The notes under the pieces are model-generated. The model was given only the letters and a program-made list of their open reading frames with translations, ran no database searches and was not told where the DNA came from. A program made the translations under genes and the position numbers. Source: Vibrio celticus (lineage in GTDB: Bacteria > Pseudomonadota > Gammaproteobacteria > Enterobacterales > Vibrionaceae). Taken from it: a stretch of 64,000 nt of DNA. Below are positions 7,630 to 29,580 of this stretch, in pieces (the first letter of the stretch is position 1; every line of letters starts with the position of its first letter). Location of the stretch: NCBI RefSeq assembly GCF_024347335.1, contig NZ_AP025463.1:124001-188000 (forward strand), given 5' to 3'.

Positions 7630-8739
7630 TTATGCTTTGCGCTCTAAGAACACACCCGCTTCCATGTGGTGGGTGTAAGGGAACTGGTCAAACAGAGCAA
7701 AACGAGTGATGTCGTGCGTTTCGCTTAGGATGTCTAGGTTCTCTTTCAATGTTTCAGGGTTACAAGAGATGTACATGATACGCTCGTAGCCTTGAACCAT
7801 CTTACAAGTGTCAACATCCATACCTGAACGCGGTGGATCAACAAAGATAGTGTTGCAGTTGTAGCTCTTAAGATCGATGTTCGCTTGCTGTAGACGACGG
7901 AACTCACGCTTGCCTTCCATTGCTACAGTAAAATCTTCTGCAGACATACGGATGATCTGAACATTTTCAATGTTGTTCGCCGCGATGTTGTATTGCGCAG
8001 ATTCTACTGACGGCTTCGCCAGTTCTGTTGCCAGTACACGCTCGAAGTTTTGTGCCAGCGCTAATGAGAAGTTACCGTTACCACAGTAAAGCTCAAGCAA
8101 GTCACCTTTGCTGTCTTGAGTACAATCGACTGCCCATTCCAACATTTTCTCTGCTACTTTGCCGTTTGGTTGAGTAAAGCTGTTCTCTACTTGCTGGTAG
8201 ATGTAGCTATCACCATTCACGTCTAGCTTTTCAATGACGTAGTCGCGGTCCAGTACAATTTTCATCTTACGCGCACGGCCAATCAGGTTTAGGTTAAAAC
8301 CTTCATCGTTTAATTGTTGCTTAAGTGCTTTAGCATCTTGAATCCACTGTTCACCTAATTGACGGTGGTAAAGCAGTGACACCAAAATCTCGCCGCTTAA
8401 TGTAGAAAGGAAATCTACTTGGAATAGCTTGTGGCGCAGAGAGTGGTTGTCCTTCATTGCATCTGTTAATAGAGGCATTAGGTCATTGATAAGACGGCTA
8501 GCTGCAGGGAACTGGTCTACGCGGTATTTTTCTTTAGTCTCTTGATTGAACATGACGTAATACATATCGTCACCTTCATGCCAGACGCGGAACTCAGCAC
8601 GCATGCGGTAGTGTTGTTCTGGAGATTCATACACTTCCAGTTCAGGCACATCATATTCTGAGAACATTTCTGTAAGACGCTCAGTCTTTTCTGCCAGTTG
8701 TTCTTGGTAGCGTTGCGGGTTTACATCTAAATTCGCCAT
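7630..8739 (-). CDS. trmA: tRNA (uridine(54)-C5)-methyltransferase TrmA
   Basis: TrmA makes ribothymidine at position 54 of the T-loop in tRNAs using SAM. The 369 residues match the family (about 366). Features: SAM-binding DLLELYCGNGNFSL at about 213-226, FVDPPRSGMD at 299-308, the catalytic nucleophile Cys326 in YISCNPETLKENL, and the general base Glu360 near the C-terminus (HHMEAGVFLERK). An AAGG ribosome-binding site lies about eight to nine bases before the ATG. It is divergent from btuB and convergent with yijD, sharing its terminator; the same order is found in E. coli. Confidence 0.97.
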   Translation of the reverse strand: MANLDVNPQRYQEQLAEKTERLTEMFSEYDVPELEVYESPEQHYRMRAEFRVWHEGDDMYYVMFNQETKEKYRVDQFPAASRLINDLMPLLTDAMKDNHSLRHKLFQVDFLSTLSGEILVSLLYHRQLGEQWIQDAKALKQQLNDEGFNLNLIGRARKMKIVLDRDYVIEKLDVNGDSYIYQQVENSFTQPNGKVAEKMLEWAVDCTQDSKGDLLELYCGNGNFSLALAQNFERVLATELAKPSVESAQYNIAANNIENVQIIRMSAEDFTVAMEGKREFRRLQQANIDLKSYNCNTIFVDPPRSGMDVDTCKMVQGYERIMYISCNPETLKENLDILSETHDITRFALFDQFPYTHHMEAGVFLERKA

Positions 8740-8908
8740 TGTTATGCCTTTTGCTGTCGTGCTTTTAAATCAAGAGCGCAGATTTTATTCAATCACAGGC
8801 GCTTGTCCAGTGTTGAGAGCCATTCAATGTAAATCGACCATGAAAACTATAGCTTATAACAATCTTAGACTAGACAAATGATTCAGAGGTCAATACTATC
8901 TTCGGCAA

Positions 8909-9085
8909 GCTGGTGCCATTTAGATGTATAGATGGCTGAAGAGGGAATCTGGTGTAAATCCAGAACTGACGCGCAGCGGTAAAAGAGAACGAGTATTCAT
9001 AAGACACTGCAAATAGCTTTTTGTGGGAAGTCGAATATTAGGTAACCATAAGGGTTGTGCTCTTGAGTCCGAATACCTGCCAGCG
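8909..9085 (+). promoter_or_regulatory. Cobalamin riboswitch upstream of btuB
   Basis: The leader matches the adenosylcobalamin riboswitch of E. coli btuB block by block: GGGAATCTGGTG, then AATCCAG, then CTGACGCGCAGCGGTAA, then GACACTGC ... GTGGGAAGTC, and the B12 box AGTCCGAATACCTGCC at 9066-9081 (15 of the 16 consensus positions). P1 can form from GCTGG (8909-8913) and CCAGC (9080-9084). Established knowledge: cobalamin binding shuts down translation of the downstream transporter. Confidence 0.95.
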
Positions 9086-9086
9086 G

Positions 9087-9109
9087 CCAAACCATAAGAT
9101 GTGGTTTGG
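9087..9109 (+). promoter_or_regulatory. Expression-platform hairpin of the btuB riboswitch
   Basis: CCAAACCA (9087-9094) pairs with TGGTTTGG (9102-9109) around a 7-base loop, directly after the B12 box. There is no T run, so control at the level of translation, as in E. coli btuB, is more likely than termination. The assignment is inferred from position. Confidence 0.6.
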
Positions 9110-9138
9110 TAGGACTTTACGCGATTTAGGATCACAAC

Positions 9139-10959
9139 ATGAACAAACCCCTTTTAGCGGTTGCTGTAGCATCGCTGCTTTCACCTATCTCCAATTTACA
9201 CGCCCAACAAGCATCTGCCGATGAAACCATGGTGGTGACGGCTAACCGTTTTGAGCAACCTTTAAATGATGTTATTGCTTCTACTACCGTTATTTCAAAA
9301 CAAGAAATAGAAGAAACCCAAGCTAAATCTTTAGTGGATGTTTTGAAGCGAGTACCTGGTGTTGAAGTTTCTCAAAGTGGCGGACGCGGACACAGTGCCT
9401 CTGTTTTTATGCGCGGATATAATAGTGATCAAGTATTGTTTCTAGTCGATGGTGTTCGTATCGATTCTGCTGCGGGCGGCATTAACTTCAATCATATCCC
9501 TGTAGGTATTATTGAGAGAGTAGAAGTTATTCGCGGCTCTGGTGGCGCTTTATATGGTTCAGATGCGGTAGCGGGTGTGATTAACGTTATTACTGAGTCT
9601 GCTCATTCAACTGAATCGACAATGATAGCGGTTGGAGCTGGCAGTGATGCTCAAAAGGAAGCTAATTTCTCAACGACTCGAAAATTGTCGAACGGCGGAA
9701 CATTGAAACTCGCTGGCGGTTTTGATGAGACTGAAGGTTACGATATTAAAGACCCGGCTACTGGTCTTAATTATGGATATGAAAGCCAAAATCTTTTTGC
9801 GTCATACTCACAGCCGATCAATGAGGCCTTTACTGGCACAACATCTGTTCGTTGGTTTGATAGTCTGACTGAGTATGACTCGGGTGGTAAGAACTATGGT
9901 TACTCTGAGAACTTGAGCGTTACAGCCGCTGTTGACTATAAAGGTGATAACTTAAGCTCTACCTTTAGAGCTAATCAGCAGGCAATCGAAAACCTAGACT
10001 ATTCACAAGCTCAAGGTAAAGACAACGCTGGAACAAAGAAGAAAATAGATCTGACGAACCTGCAGTTCTTAAATCAGTATTACGTTAATGAGAACGTATC
10101 TGTTGGTGCTGGCGCCGACTGGCGTAGAGAAAAACTTGATGATGATGCCTTGTCATATGGTTCCCCTGATGCTCTAGCTGGCGAATCTCGCGATACTACT
10201 GGTGTCTATGCTTCTTCTGAACTTCGTTTCGGTGATGTTCAAATTGTAGGTAGCGTGCGTAACGATAAACATGATACTTACGACAATCACACTACATGGT
10301 CCTTAGGTACTCGCTATTACCTAACAGAAAAGCACTCACTTAGAGCGGCTGCTGGTACATCATTTAAAGCTCCGAGCTATTCTGATCTAACAACAAATCC
10401 AGACCTAGAGCCTGAAGAAGCCGAAAACCGCGAGATTGGATATACCGGTGAATTCGATTTATTCAAACTGGATGTGACAGCATACGATAATGAAGTCGAT
10501 AACTTGATCATTTGGTACGAAGGTAGCCCGTTTTGGTATCCTCAAAACGTAGATGCAAAATTGAAAGGGTTAGAAATTACAGGTAATTTCGACACGTGGT
10601 TCATCCATCACACGGTTGTTGCTGAGTTTAAAGATCATAAAGATTCTGCGGGTAATAAATTAGCGAAGCGTGCTGATGAAAACTATAAGTGGTTGATGGA
10701 TGCTTCATATAACGATTTTGATGTGAACCTTACCTATACATACACTGGGGATCGAGCGGGTAATCCAAAAGAAACTACTGACCCAGATAATATTTTGCCA
10801 TCAGTGAGTTTGTGGGATGTTTCTGTAGGGTATTGGATTTCTCCTGAGTTAGTGGTTCGTGGTCGAGTTGATAACTTAACTGACGAGAAATACCAAACAA
10901 CGCTAGGGTATAACGCTCCTGAGCGTAGATATTTCGCAAATCTAACTTACCAATTCTAA
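9139..10959 (+). CDS. btuB: TonB-dependent vitamin B12 receptor BtuB
   Basis: BtuB is the outer-membrane beta-barrel that imports cobalamin with energy from TonB-ExbBD. The 606 residues match the family (E. coli 614). A signal peptide with likely cleavage after Ala22 (NLHA|QQ) is followed by the TonB box ETMVVTA (29-35). The plug domain contains LKRVPGVEVSQSGG and GSGGALYGSDAVAGVINV, and the barrel ends in the expected terminal phenylalanine (NLTYQF). An AGGA site precedes the ATG. It is controlled by the cobalamin riboswitch upstream and closed by a terminator downstream. Confidence 0.97.
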   Translation: MNKPLLAVAVASLLSPISNLHAQQASADETMVVTANRFEQPLNDVIASTTVISKQEIEETQAKSLVDVLKRVPGVEVSQSGGRGHSASVFMRGYNSDQVLFLVDGVRIDSAAGGINFNHIPVGIIERVEVIRGSGGALYGSDAVAGVINVITESAHSTESTMIAVGAGSDAQKEANFSTTRKLSNGGTLKLAGGFDETEGYDIKDPATGLNYGYESQNLFASYSQPINEAFTGTTSVRWFDSLTEYDSGGKNYGYSENLSVTAAVDYKGDNLSSTFRANQQAIENLDYSQAQGKDNAGTKKKIDLTNLQFLNQYYVNENVSVGAGADWRREKLDDDALSYGSPDALAGESRDTTGVYASSELRFGDVQIVGSVRNDKHDTYDNHTTWSLGTRYYLTEKHSLRAAAGTSFKAPSYSDLTTNPDLEPEEAENREIGYTGEFDLFKLDVTAYDNEVDNLIIWYEGSPFWYPQNVDAKLKGLEITGNFDTWFIHHTVVAEFKDHKDSAGNKLAKRADENYKWLMDASYNDFDVNLTYTYTGDRAGNPKETTDPDNILPSVSLWDVSVGYWISPELVVRGRVDNLTDEKYQTTLGYNAPERRYFANLTYQF

Positions 10960-10967
10960 TTATCACC

Positions 10968-10992
10968 TAAACCGCCTCCGGGCGGTTTTTTC
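10968..10992 (+). terminator. Terminator of btuB
   Basis: AAACCGCC / GGCGGTTT with a TCCG loop is followed by a T run. It stands between btuB and the next gene, so that gene depends on read-through or on its own promoter. Confidence 0.9.
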
Positions 10993-11007
10993 TTATTGGG
11001 TATATCA

Positions 11008-11673
11008 ATGAAAAAGAAAGTCGTCATAAGTTGGTCGTCAGGCAAAGACTCTACATTAACCCTAGAACGTCTACTTGAAAGCACCGAGTATGAAGTTGTT
11101 GCTCTCTATACTACGTATGTTGGAGATGGGGTTCCTTTCCAAGTCACGCCAATCGAGGTTGTCGGAATGCAGGCAACATTGATCGGCTTGCCATTGATAA
11201 CGATTGAGTTGCCGGAAGTATTCCCAAGTAACGAGATCTATCAAAGTACGATTGTTACGGCACTTAAAGGATCGGGTTTATCTATTGATGCCGTGGCATT
11301 CGGCGATATGTTTTGCAATGGTATTGCTGACTACCGAAGAAGTTATATAGAACCTGCGGGTTGGGAGTGTGTATTTCCTCTACTGGGAGAGAGTAGCCAA
11401 GCGCTGGCTCAAGAAATCATAGATAGAGGAATCGAAACCTTTCTCGTCACAGTCGATAGCGATGCATTAGACATGGCCTATTGCGGGAAAGAATACACGC
11501 CTGAGCTAATTGACAGTTTGCCAAGTCACGTCGACCCATGTGGTGAAGATGGTGAATTTCATACCTTAGTAACGTCAGCGCCATGCTTTAAAGGAAAGCT
11601 TAAGATAGAGCTAGAAAATGCAGAACAGGGTGAGCGCTTTGTGCATCAACGCTACCGAGCTTACATTATATAG
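11008..11673 (+). CDS. Dph6-like ATP pyrophosphatase (PP-loop, adenine nucleotide alpha hydrolase family)
   Basis: The 221-residue cytoplasmic protein starts with the PP-loop motif SWSSGKDS (8-15) that binds ATP in N-type ATP pyrophosphatases. It ends with CGEDGEFHTL, the second signature of the Dph6/diphthine-ammonia ligase group. Bacteria do not make diphthamide, so the bacterial members have no settled substrate. I chose the ATG at 11008 over a TTG at 10996 because it gives the compact MKKKVVISWSSG start usual for the family. It follows btuB and precedes murI; any link to cobalamin is inference from position only. Confidence 0.85.
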   Translation: MKKKVVISWSSGKDSTLTLERLLESTEYEVVALYTTYVGDGVPFQVTPIEVVGMQATLIGLPLITIELPEVFPSNEIYQSTIVTALKGSGLSIDAVAFGDMFCNGIADYRRSYIEPAGWECVFPLLGESSQALAQEIIDRGIETFLVTVDSDALDMAYCGKEYTPELIDSLPSHVDPCGEDGEFHTLVTSAPCFKGKLKIELENAEQGERFVHQRYRAYII

Positions 11674-11709
11674 AGTGATGATTGGCGAAAACTAAGTGAA
11701 GGGGTATCA

Positions 11710-12540
11710 TTGCTGCGGAACTTCTTACAGGTAATGGTTGTGTCGGAAAGCATACAAAAAAACATATTGGTCTTTGACTCTGGTGTTGGCGGTCTCTCTG
11801 TATATAAAGAGATAAGCCATTTACTACCCAATCACAACTATATCTATGTATTCGATAACGAGGCTTACCCATATGGTGAGCTCGATCAGCAAGTCCTCAT
11901 CCAGCGAGTCCAAAATATCGTCGCCAGTTTTGTGGCGAGTCACGCTATTGATATTGTCGTGATAGCTTGTAATACGGCCAGTACGATAGTCCTGCCTACA
12001 CTTCGCGCTAATAACCTTATCCCTATTGTCGGTGTTGTCCCGGCAATCAAACCTGCCTCGTTACTGGCTAATAAAGCGGTTGGCCTTATTGCGACTCCCG
12101 CGACGATTACTCGTGAATACACACACGAGCTCATCAAAAACTTCTCGAGTAATAAAAGAGTAGAGCTGTTGGGTTCTACTCGGCTGGTGGATATGGCCGA
12201 AGATAAACTCAGAGGAGAGGAAATTAGCCTTGAAGAGTTACAGAAAATCCTTCAACCGATGATCAACACAATTGATGTGGCTGTATTAGGATGTACTCAT
12301 TTCCCACTGATCAAATCAGAGATTCAACAAGTACTAGGTGAAAGTGTAGTGCTGATAGACTCTGGTAAAGCGATAGCTAAGCGGGTTCAAGATTTGTTGG
12401 GTTTGGAAAGCGTTAATAAAGAAGGGGGAGTACGTGAAGTTTTTTGTAGTGCACTTCCTAAAAAAGAAAGTGCACTAAATAGTATGTTAAAGCAGTTAGG
12501 GTTTAGCTCAGTTCAGATTCGTCCGCTTCAGGATGTTTAG
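11710..12540 (+). CDS. murI: Glutamate racemase MurI
   Basis: MurI converts L-glutamate to D-glutamate for peptidoglycan stems. The racemase signature is complete: LVFDSGVGGLSVY near the N-terminus (Asp23), then the two catalytic cysteines Cys87 in IACNTAST and Cys195 in LGCTHFPL. The start is uncertain. The TTG at 11710 has AAGGGG five bases upstream and gives 276 residues (E. coli 285). A GTG at 11740 with ACAGG at eight bases would also work, and the ATG at 11734 is too close to that site. The last 38 bases overlap the converging RRM gene. As in E. coli, it stands immediately upstream of an rRNA operon. Confidence 0.96.
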   Translation: MLRNFLQVMVVSESIQKNILVFDSGVGGLSVYKEISHLLPNHNYIYVFDNEAYPYGELDQQVLIQRVQNIVASFVASHAIDIVVIACNTASTIVLPTLRANNLIPIVGVVPAIKPASLLANKAVGLIATPATITREYTHELIKNFSSNKRVELLGSTRLVDMAEDKLRGEEISLEELQKILQPMINTIDVAVLGCTHFPLIKSEIQQVLGESVVLIDSGKAIAKRVQDLLGLESVNKEGGVREVFCSALPKKESALNSMLKQLGFSSVQIRPLQDV

Positions 12541-12955
12541 GATCATTTGCAACACGTACTTTTAAAGTGCGTTGCATGTAATCTTTATCGTTAAGTGCAG
12601 AGATTGCATGATTCACATCATTACTTGCCATAACAACAAATCCAAAGCCTCTTCTTTTACCAGTACGTTTGTCTTTCATTAAACGTACTGCAAATACTTC
12701 ACCATGCTCTGAGAATAATTCACGTACATGTGATTCGTTCGCTTTGTATGGAAGGTTACCTACATAAAGTGTTTTGGTTGAAGCCTTAGGTTCTGAATCT
12801 GATTTTGAGTCGGTGCTTGAAAAGTTAACAACAAAAGCGGAAGCCAAGACACCAAGGATAAAGGTAATTGCAGGCGATATATCTACCTGAGAGAAAACAA
12901 TGCCGCCTAATACAGCCAGTGCGACAATTAACAACATCGATTTTTTTGAGTTCAT
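12503..12955 (-). CDS. Membrane-anchored RRM RNA-binding protein
   Basis: This 150-residue protein has two predicted membrane helices (about 6-22 and 29-45), a charged Ser/Lys linker (46-60), and a single RNA recognition motif (about 61-137). RNP2 is LYVGNL (63-68) and RNP1 is RRGFGFVV (101-108), with aromatics in place for base stacking. The architecture implies an RNA-binding domain tethered to the cytoplasmic face of the inner membrane; targets are unknown. Soluble RRM proteins are known in several bacteria, but I do not recognise a characterised membrane-tethered vibrio homologue. The 3' end overlaps murI by 38 bp in convergent orientation. No strong ribosome-binding site is visible. Confidence 0.85.
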   Translation of the reverse strand: MNSKKSMLLIVALAVLGGIVFSQVDISPAITFILGVLASAFVVNFSSTDSKSDSEPKASTKTLYVGNLPYKANESHVRELFSEHGEVFAVRLMKDKRTGKRRGFGFVVMASNDVNHAISALNDKDYMQRTLKVRVANDPKHPEADESELS

Positions 12956-13146
12956 ATCGGAATACTACATATTAATAAACGAAATAGACGCATCTACCAT
13001 TAACAAAATAGACACATGAATCTTACGTTCATGGCTTCCATTTTTCCAATGTATTGCTGTGATACGTCTCAAATGTTTAGTTTTTATTCGAAAAATGCGG
13101 ATCTGGTGGCTTTTTAGGCGAACAAAACTTTTATTTCAAAAAGCCC
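12956..13146. other. Region upstream of rrn operon 1, no gene seen
   Basis: The gap between the RRM gene start and the first rRNA promoter becomes AT-rich toward its right end (AACAAAACTTTTATTTCAAAAAG around 13121-13143), which fits an UP element for P1. A short plus-strand open frame beginning at 13059 crosses the rrn promoters and is not a gene. Confidence 0.6.
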
Positions 13147-13174
13147 TTGTGCTCCATCTAAATCTCTCTATAAT
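13147..13174 (+). promoter_or_regulatory. rrn operon 1 promoter P1
   Basis: TTGTGC (13147-13152), a 16-bp spacer and a perfect -10 TATAAT (13169-13174) are followed by the GC-rich discriminator GCCGCC. This combination is typical of growth-rate and ppGpp-controlled rRNA promoters. An AT-rich UP-like tract lies upstream. Confidence 0.85.
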
Positions 13175-13249
13175 GCCGCCTCACCGACACGGAGTGAGAC
13201 GAAAGTCACACAGCGAAATCGGTAGAGAAAAAGAGTTTGAAAATAACCC

Positions 13250-13277
13250 TTGACTCTCAAAGTGGTGCAGGTATAGT
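13250..13277 (+). promoter_or_regulatory. rrn operon 1 promoter P2
   Basis: TTGACT (13250-13255), a 16-bp spacer and TATAGT (13272-13277) are followed by a GC-rich ACGCACCCC discriminator, about 103 bp downstream of P1. Tandem P1-P2 is the usual rrn layout. Confidence 0.85.
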
Positions 13278-13318
13278 ACGCACCCCTAGCGACTGAGATG
13301 TGAATCACAAAACGCTAG

Positions 13319-13558
13319 CGCTCTTTAACAATTTAAACCTATCAATCTGTGTGGGCACTCGTTGATGAATATCAAAACGTTTTATCGTTAGATAAAACAG
13401 ATTCTTCGGAATCAAGTTGATTTCAATGAACTGAGTGACCAATACGAATAACTTCGGTTATTTGGCACAGTCAATTCATTACCATTCTGTTGGAATGGTA
13501 ATAGCTTTAAAATTACATAGTAGTTTTGAAGTCAGTATTCGTTGAGTCACAAAATCTT
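13319..13558 (+). promoter_or_regulatory. rrn operon 1 leader with boxA and 16S processing arm
   Basis: The NusB/NusE-binding boxA (GCTCTTTAACA) lies at 13320-13330. The following CAATCTGTGTGGGCACTC can pair with GAGTGTCCACACAGATTG just after the 16S gene, forming the RNase III stem that loops out pre-16S. Pairing is seen in sequence; function is from the E. coli model. Confidence 0.8.
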
Positions 13559-15110
<1,552 letters not shown>

Positions 15111-15466
15111 TACGAAGATACTTACGATGAGTGTCCACACAGATTGATGGTTTAGATTTAGTTAAAGCCAGAGCTTTAATTAATAACGTAAGTTATTGAT
15201 TAAAGCTTTTTGCTTTATGCTCTTTAACAATTTGGAAAGCTGACTGATTGATTTACTTACGAGTAATTCAATCAAATTTAAAAGTTCTCAATGTTTATCT
15301 TTCATTAGATAAACACAACAAACACATTCAAGTGTCTTGTATTCGAATCAAACGTTAGTTTGATTCACAATTGAGTCCGGCAAACAGTTATCAGGAATTA
15401 ACCCTTCTTGATGACAACCAAAAACCTTGGTTAGTTGCCATACGCTAAGACCCTTTCGGGTTGTAT
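15111..15466 (+). other. 16S-23S spacer of operon 1, no tRNA, with terminator-like hairpin
   Basis: No tRNA is present. The spacer carries the distal 16S processing arm, a long hairpin at 15172-15207 (arms AGCTTTAATTAATAAC and GTTATTGATTAAAGCT, GTAA loop, one mismatch) followed by five T, and a second boxA TGCTCTTTAACA at 15218-15229. A 23S processing arm (TTGCCATACG ... TTGTATGGTT) precedes the 23S gene. Confidence 0.8.
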
Positions 15467-18351
<2,885 letters not shown>

Positions 18352-18480
18352 ACAACACCCAAGGGGTTTTGTGGACTCAAAGACAGACCTTGAATGAGTT
18401 TGAAGAGAAATAACTTTTAAATACAGTTTTCCAGATTATTTTGCCTTCAGTTTTAAAAAACTGAAAGTAAAAGCAAAATT

Positions 18481-18600
18481 TGCTTGGCGACCATAGCATT
18501 GTGGACCCACCTGATTCCATGCCGAACTCAGAAGTGAAACACAATAGCGCCGATGGTAGTGTGGGGCTTCCCCATGTGAGAGTAGGACATCGCCAGGCTT
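18481..18600 (+). rRNA. 5S ribosomal RNA, operon 1
   Basis: 120 nt with terminal stem GCTTGGCG ... CGCCAGGC, the usual 5S ends. The 23S-5S spacer of this operon holds an extra segment (about 18430-18478, TTTTGCC ... AGCAAAA with a TTCAGTTTTAAAAAACTGAA hairpin) that is missing in operons 2-4. Confidence 0.97.
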
Positions 18601-18992
18601 TAATTTCGACTTTGTCTATTAAATAGACAAGTCACCATAGAGTTCTAAGTTTTCTTAGTATTTTATGTTGACTTTCAAAGTAGAAAGCGTATTATACGCG
18701 TCCTGCTTGAGTGCTAAGGCACTGAAAGCAAAGCTCTTTAACAATTTAAACCTATCAATCTGTGTGGGCACTCGTTGATGAATATCAAAACGTTTTATCG
18801 TTAGATAAAACAGATTCTTCGGAATCAAAATTGATTTCAATGAACTGAGTGACCAATACGTTTAACTACTTGTAGTTATTCGGCACAGTCAATTCATTAC
18901 CATTCTGTTGGAATGGTAATAGCTTTAGAATTACATGTTTACTTCGGTAAATATTAGTTTTGAAGTCAGTATTCGTTGAGTCACAAAATCTT
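18601..18992 (+). promoter_or_regulatory. Operon 1-2 spacer: promoter and leader of rrn operon 2
   Basis: This 392-bp spacer holds a small hairpin TTGTCTA-TTAAA-TAGACAA with no T run, then one rrn promoter: TTGACT (18668-18673), 16 bp, TATTAT (18690-18695), discriminator ACGCGTCC. A boxA GCTCTTTAACA and the 16S processing arm follow. No second promoter and no convincing terminator for operon 1 are visible. Confidence 0.8.
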
Positions 18993-20547
<1,555 letters not shown>

Positions 20548-20903
20548 TACGAAGATACTTACGATGAGTGTCCACACAGATTGATGGTTTAGATTTAGTT
20601 AAAGCCAGAGCTTTAATTAATAACGTAAGTTATTGATTAAAGCTTTTTGCTTTATGCTCTTTAACAATTTGGAAAGCTGACTGATTGATTTACTTACGAG
20701 TAATTCAATCAAATTTAAAAGTTCTCAATGTTTATCTTTCATTAGATAAACACAACAAACACATTCAAGTGTCTTGTATTCGAATCAAACGTTAGTTTGA
20801 TTCACAATTGAGTCCGGCAAACAGTTATCAGGAATTAACCCTTCTTGATGACAACCAAAAACCTTGGTTAGTTGCCATACGCTAAGACCCTTTCGGGTTG
20901 TAT
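20548..20903 (+). other. 16S-23S spacer of operon 2, no tRNA
   Basis: It appears identical in layout to the operon 1 spacer: no tRNA, a terminator-like hairpin at 20609-20644 followed by a T run, and a boxA about 10 bases further on. Confidence 0.8.
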
Positions 20904-23785
<2,882 letters not shown>

Positions 23786-23879
23786 ACAACACCCAAGGGG
23801 TTTTGTGGACTCAAAGACAGACCTTGAATGAGTTTGAAGAGAAATAACTTTTAAATACAGTTTTCCGAATTTTAAAATT

Positions 23880-23999
23880 TGCTTGGCGACCATAGCATTG
23901 TGGACCCACCTGATTCCATGCCGAACTCAGAAGTGAAACACAATAGCGCCGATGGTAGTGTGGGGCTTCCCCATGTGAGAGTAGGACATCGCCAGGCTT
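23880..23999 (+). rRNA. 5S ribosomal RNA, operon 2
   Basis: 120 nt, same ends and sequence as the operon 1 copy, preceded by the short spacer form (TTTTCCGAATTTTAAAATT). Confidence 0.97.
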
Positions 24000-24391
24000 T
24001 AATTTCGACTTTGTCTATTAAATAGACAAGTCACCATAGAGTTCTAAGTTTTCTTAGTATTTTATGTTGACTTTCAAAGTAGAAAGCGTATTATACGCGT
24101 CCTGCTTGAGTGCTAAGGCACTGAAAGCAAAGCTCTTTAACAATTTAAACCTATCAATCTGTGTGGGCACTCGTTGATGAATATCAAAACGTTTTATCGT
24201 TAGATAAAACAGATTCTTCGGAATCAAAATTGATTTCAATGAACTGAGTGACCAATACGTTTAACTACTTGTAGTTATTCGGCACAGTCAATTCATTACC
24301 ATTCTGTTGGAATGGTAATAGCTTTAGAATTACATGTTTACTTCGGTAAATATTAGTTTTGAAGTCAGTATTCGTTGAGTCACAAAATCTT
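24000..24391 (+). promoter_or_regulatory. Operon 2-3 spacer: promoter and leader of rrn operon 3
   Basis: Same 392-bp layout as the previous inter-operon spacer: promoter TTGACT (24067-24072), 16 bp, TATTAT (24089-24094), GC-rich discriminator, boxA and processing arm. No terminator with a T run is visible for operon 2. Confidence 0.8.
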
Positions 24392-25943
<1,552 letters not shown>

Positions 25944-26010
25944 TACGAAGATATGCACGATGAGTACCCACACAGATTGATTAGGTTTAGAAAAGTTAAG
26001 AGACGATATT

Positions 26011-26087
26011 GGGTCTGTAGCTCAGCTGGTTAGAGCGCTCGCCTGATAAGCGGGAGGTCGGTGGTTCAAGTCCACTCAGACCCACCA
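26011..26087 (+). tRNA. tRNA-Ile (GAT)
   Basis: 77 nt including an encoded CCA. The acceptor stem GGGTCTG/CAGACCC closes a cloverleaf with anticodon GAT (CTGATAA loop). It lies in the 16S-23S spacer of operon 3 and is released by RNase P and RNase E processing of the rRNA transcript. Confidence 0.97.
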
Positions 26088-26101
26088 ATATCGACCTAGA
26101 T

Positions 26102-26177
26102 GGGGCTATAGCTCAGCTGGGAGAGCGCCTGCCTTGCACGCAGGAGGTCTGCGGTTCGATCCCGCATAGCTCCACCA
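26102..26177 (+). tRNA. tRNA-Ala (TGC)
   Basis: 76 nt including CCA. Acceptor GGGGCTA/TAGCTCC, anticodon TGC (CTTGCAC loop). It is the second tRNA of the operon 3 spacer, in the classical Ile-Ala order. Confidence 0.97.
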
Positions 26178-26476
26178 TCTTTAAGTATTCTCTTAAGAGA
26201 GTCTTTAAAAATGGTTCATTTTATTGAATCAAGCTCTTTAACAATTTGAAAGCTGACTGATTGATTACTCACGAGTAATTCAATCAAATTTAAAAGTTCT
26301 CAATGTTTATCTTTCATTAGATAAACACAACAAACACATTCAAGTGTCTTGTATTCGATTCAAACTTGTTTGAATCACAATTGAGTCCGGCAAACAGTTA
26401 TCAGGAATTAACCCTTCTTGATGACAAACAAAAACCTTGGTTAGTTGCCATACGCTAAGACCCTTTCGGGTTGTAT
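26178..26476 (+). other. Rest of the operon 3 16S-23S spacer with boxA
   Basis: Contains boxA AGCTCTTTAACA at 26232-26243 and the 23S processing arm. The terminator-like hairpin of operons 1 and 2 is absent; tRNAs occupy its place. Confidence 0.75.
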
Positions 26477-29365
<2,889 letters not shown>

Positions 29366-29460
29366 ACAACACCCAAGGGGGTTTTGTGGACTCAAAGACA
29401 GACCTTGAATGAGTTTGAAGAGAAATAACTTTTAAATACAGTTTTCCGAATTTTAAAATT

Positions 29461-29580
29461 TGCTTGGCGACCATAGCATTGTGGACCCACCTGATTCCAT
29501 GCCGAACTCAGAAGTGAAACACAATAGCGCCGATGGTAGTGTGGGGCTTCCCCATGTGAGAGTAGGACATCGCCAGGCTT
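29461..29580 (+). rRNA. 5S ribosomal RNA, operon 3
   Basis: 120 nt, same as the first two copies. Confidence 0.97.

Noticed and set aside
8920..9135. 71-codon minus-strand frame upstream of btuB
   Set aside because: It covers the cobalamin riboswitch, whose structure explains the sequence.
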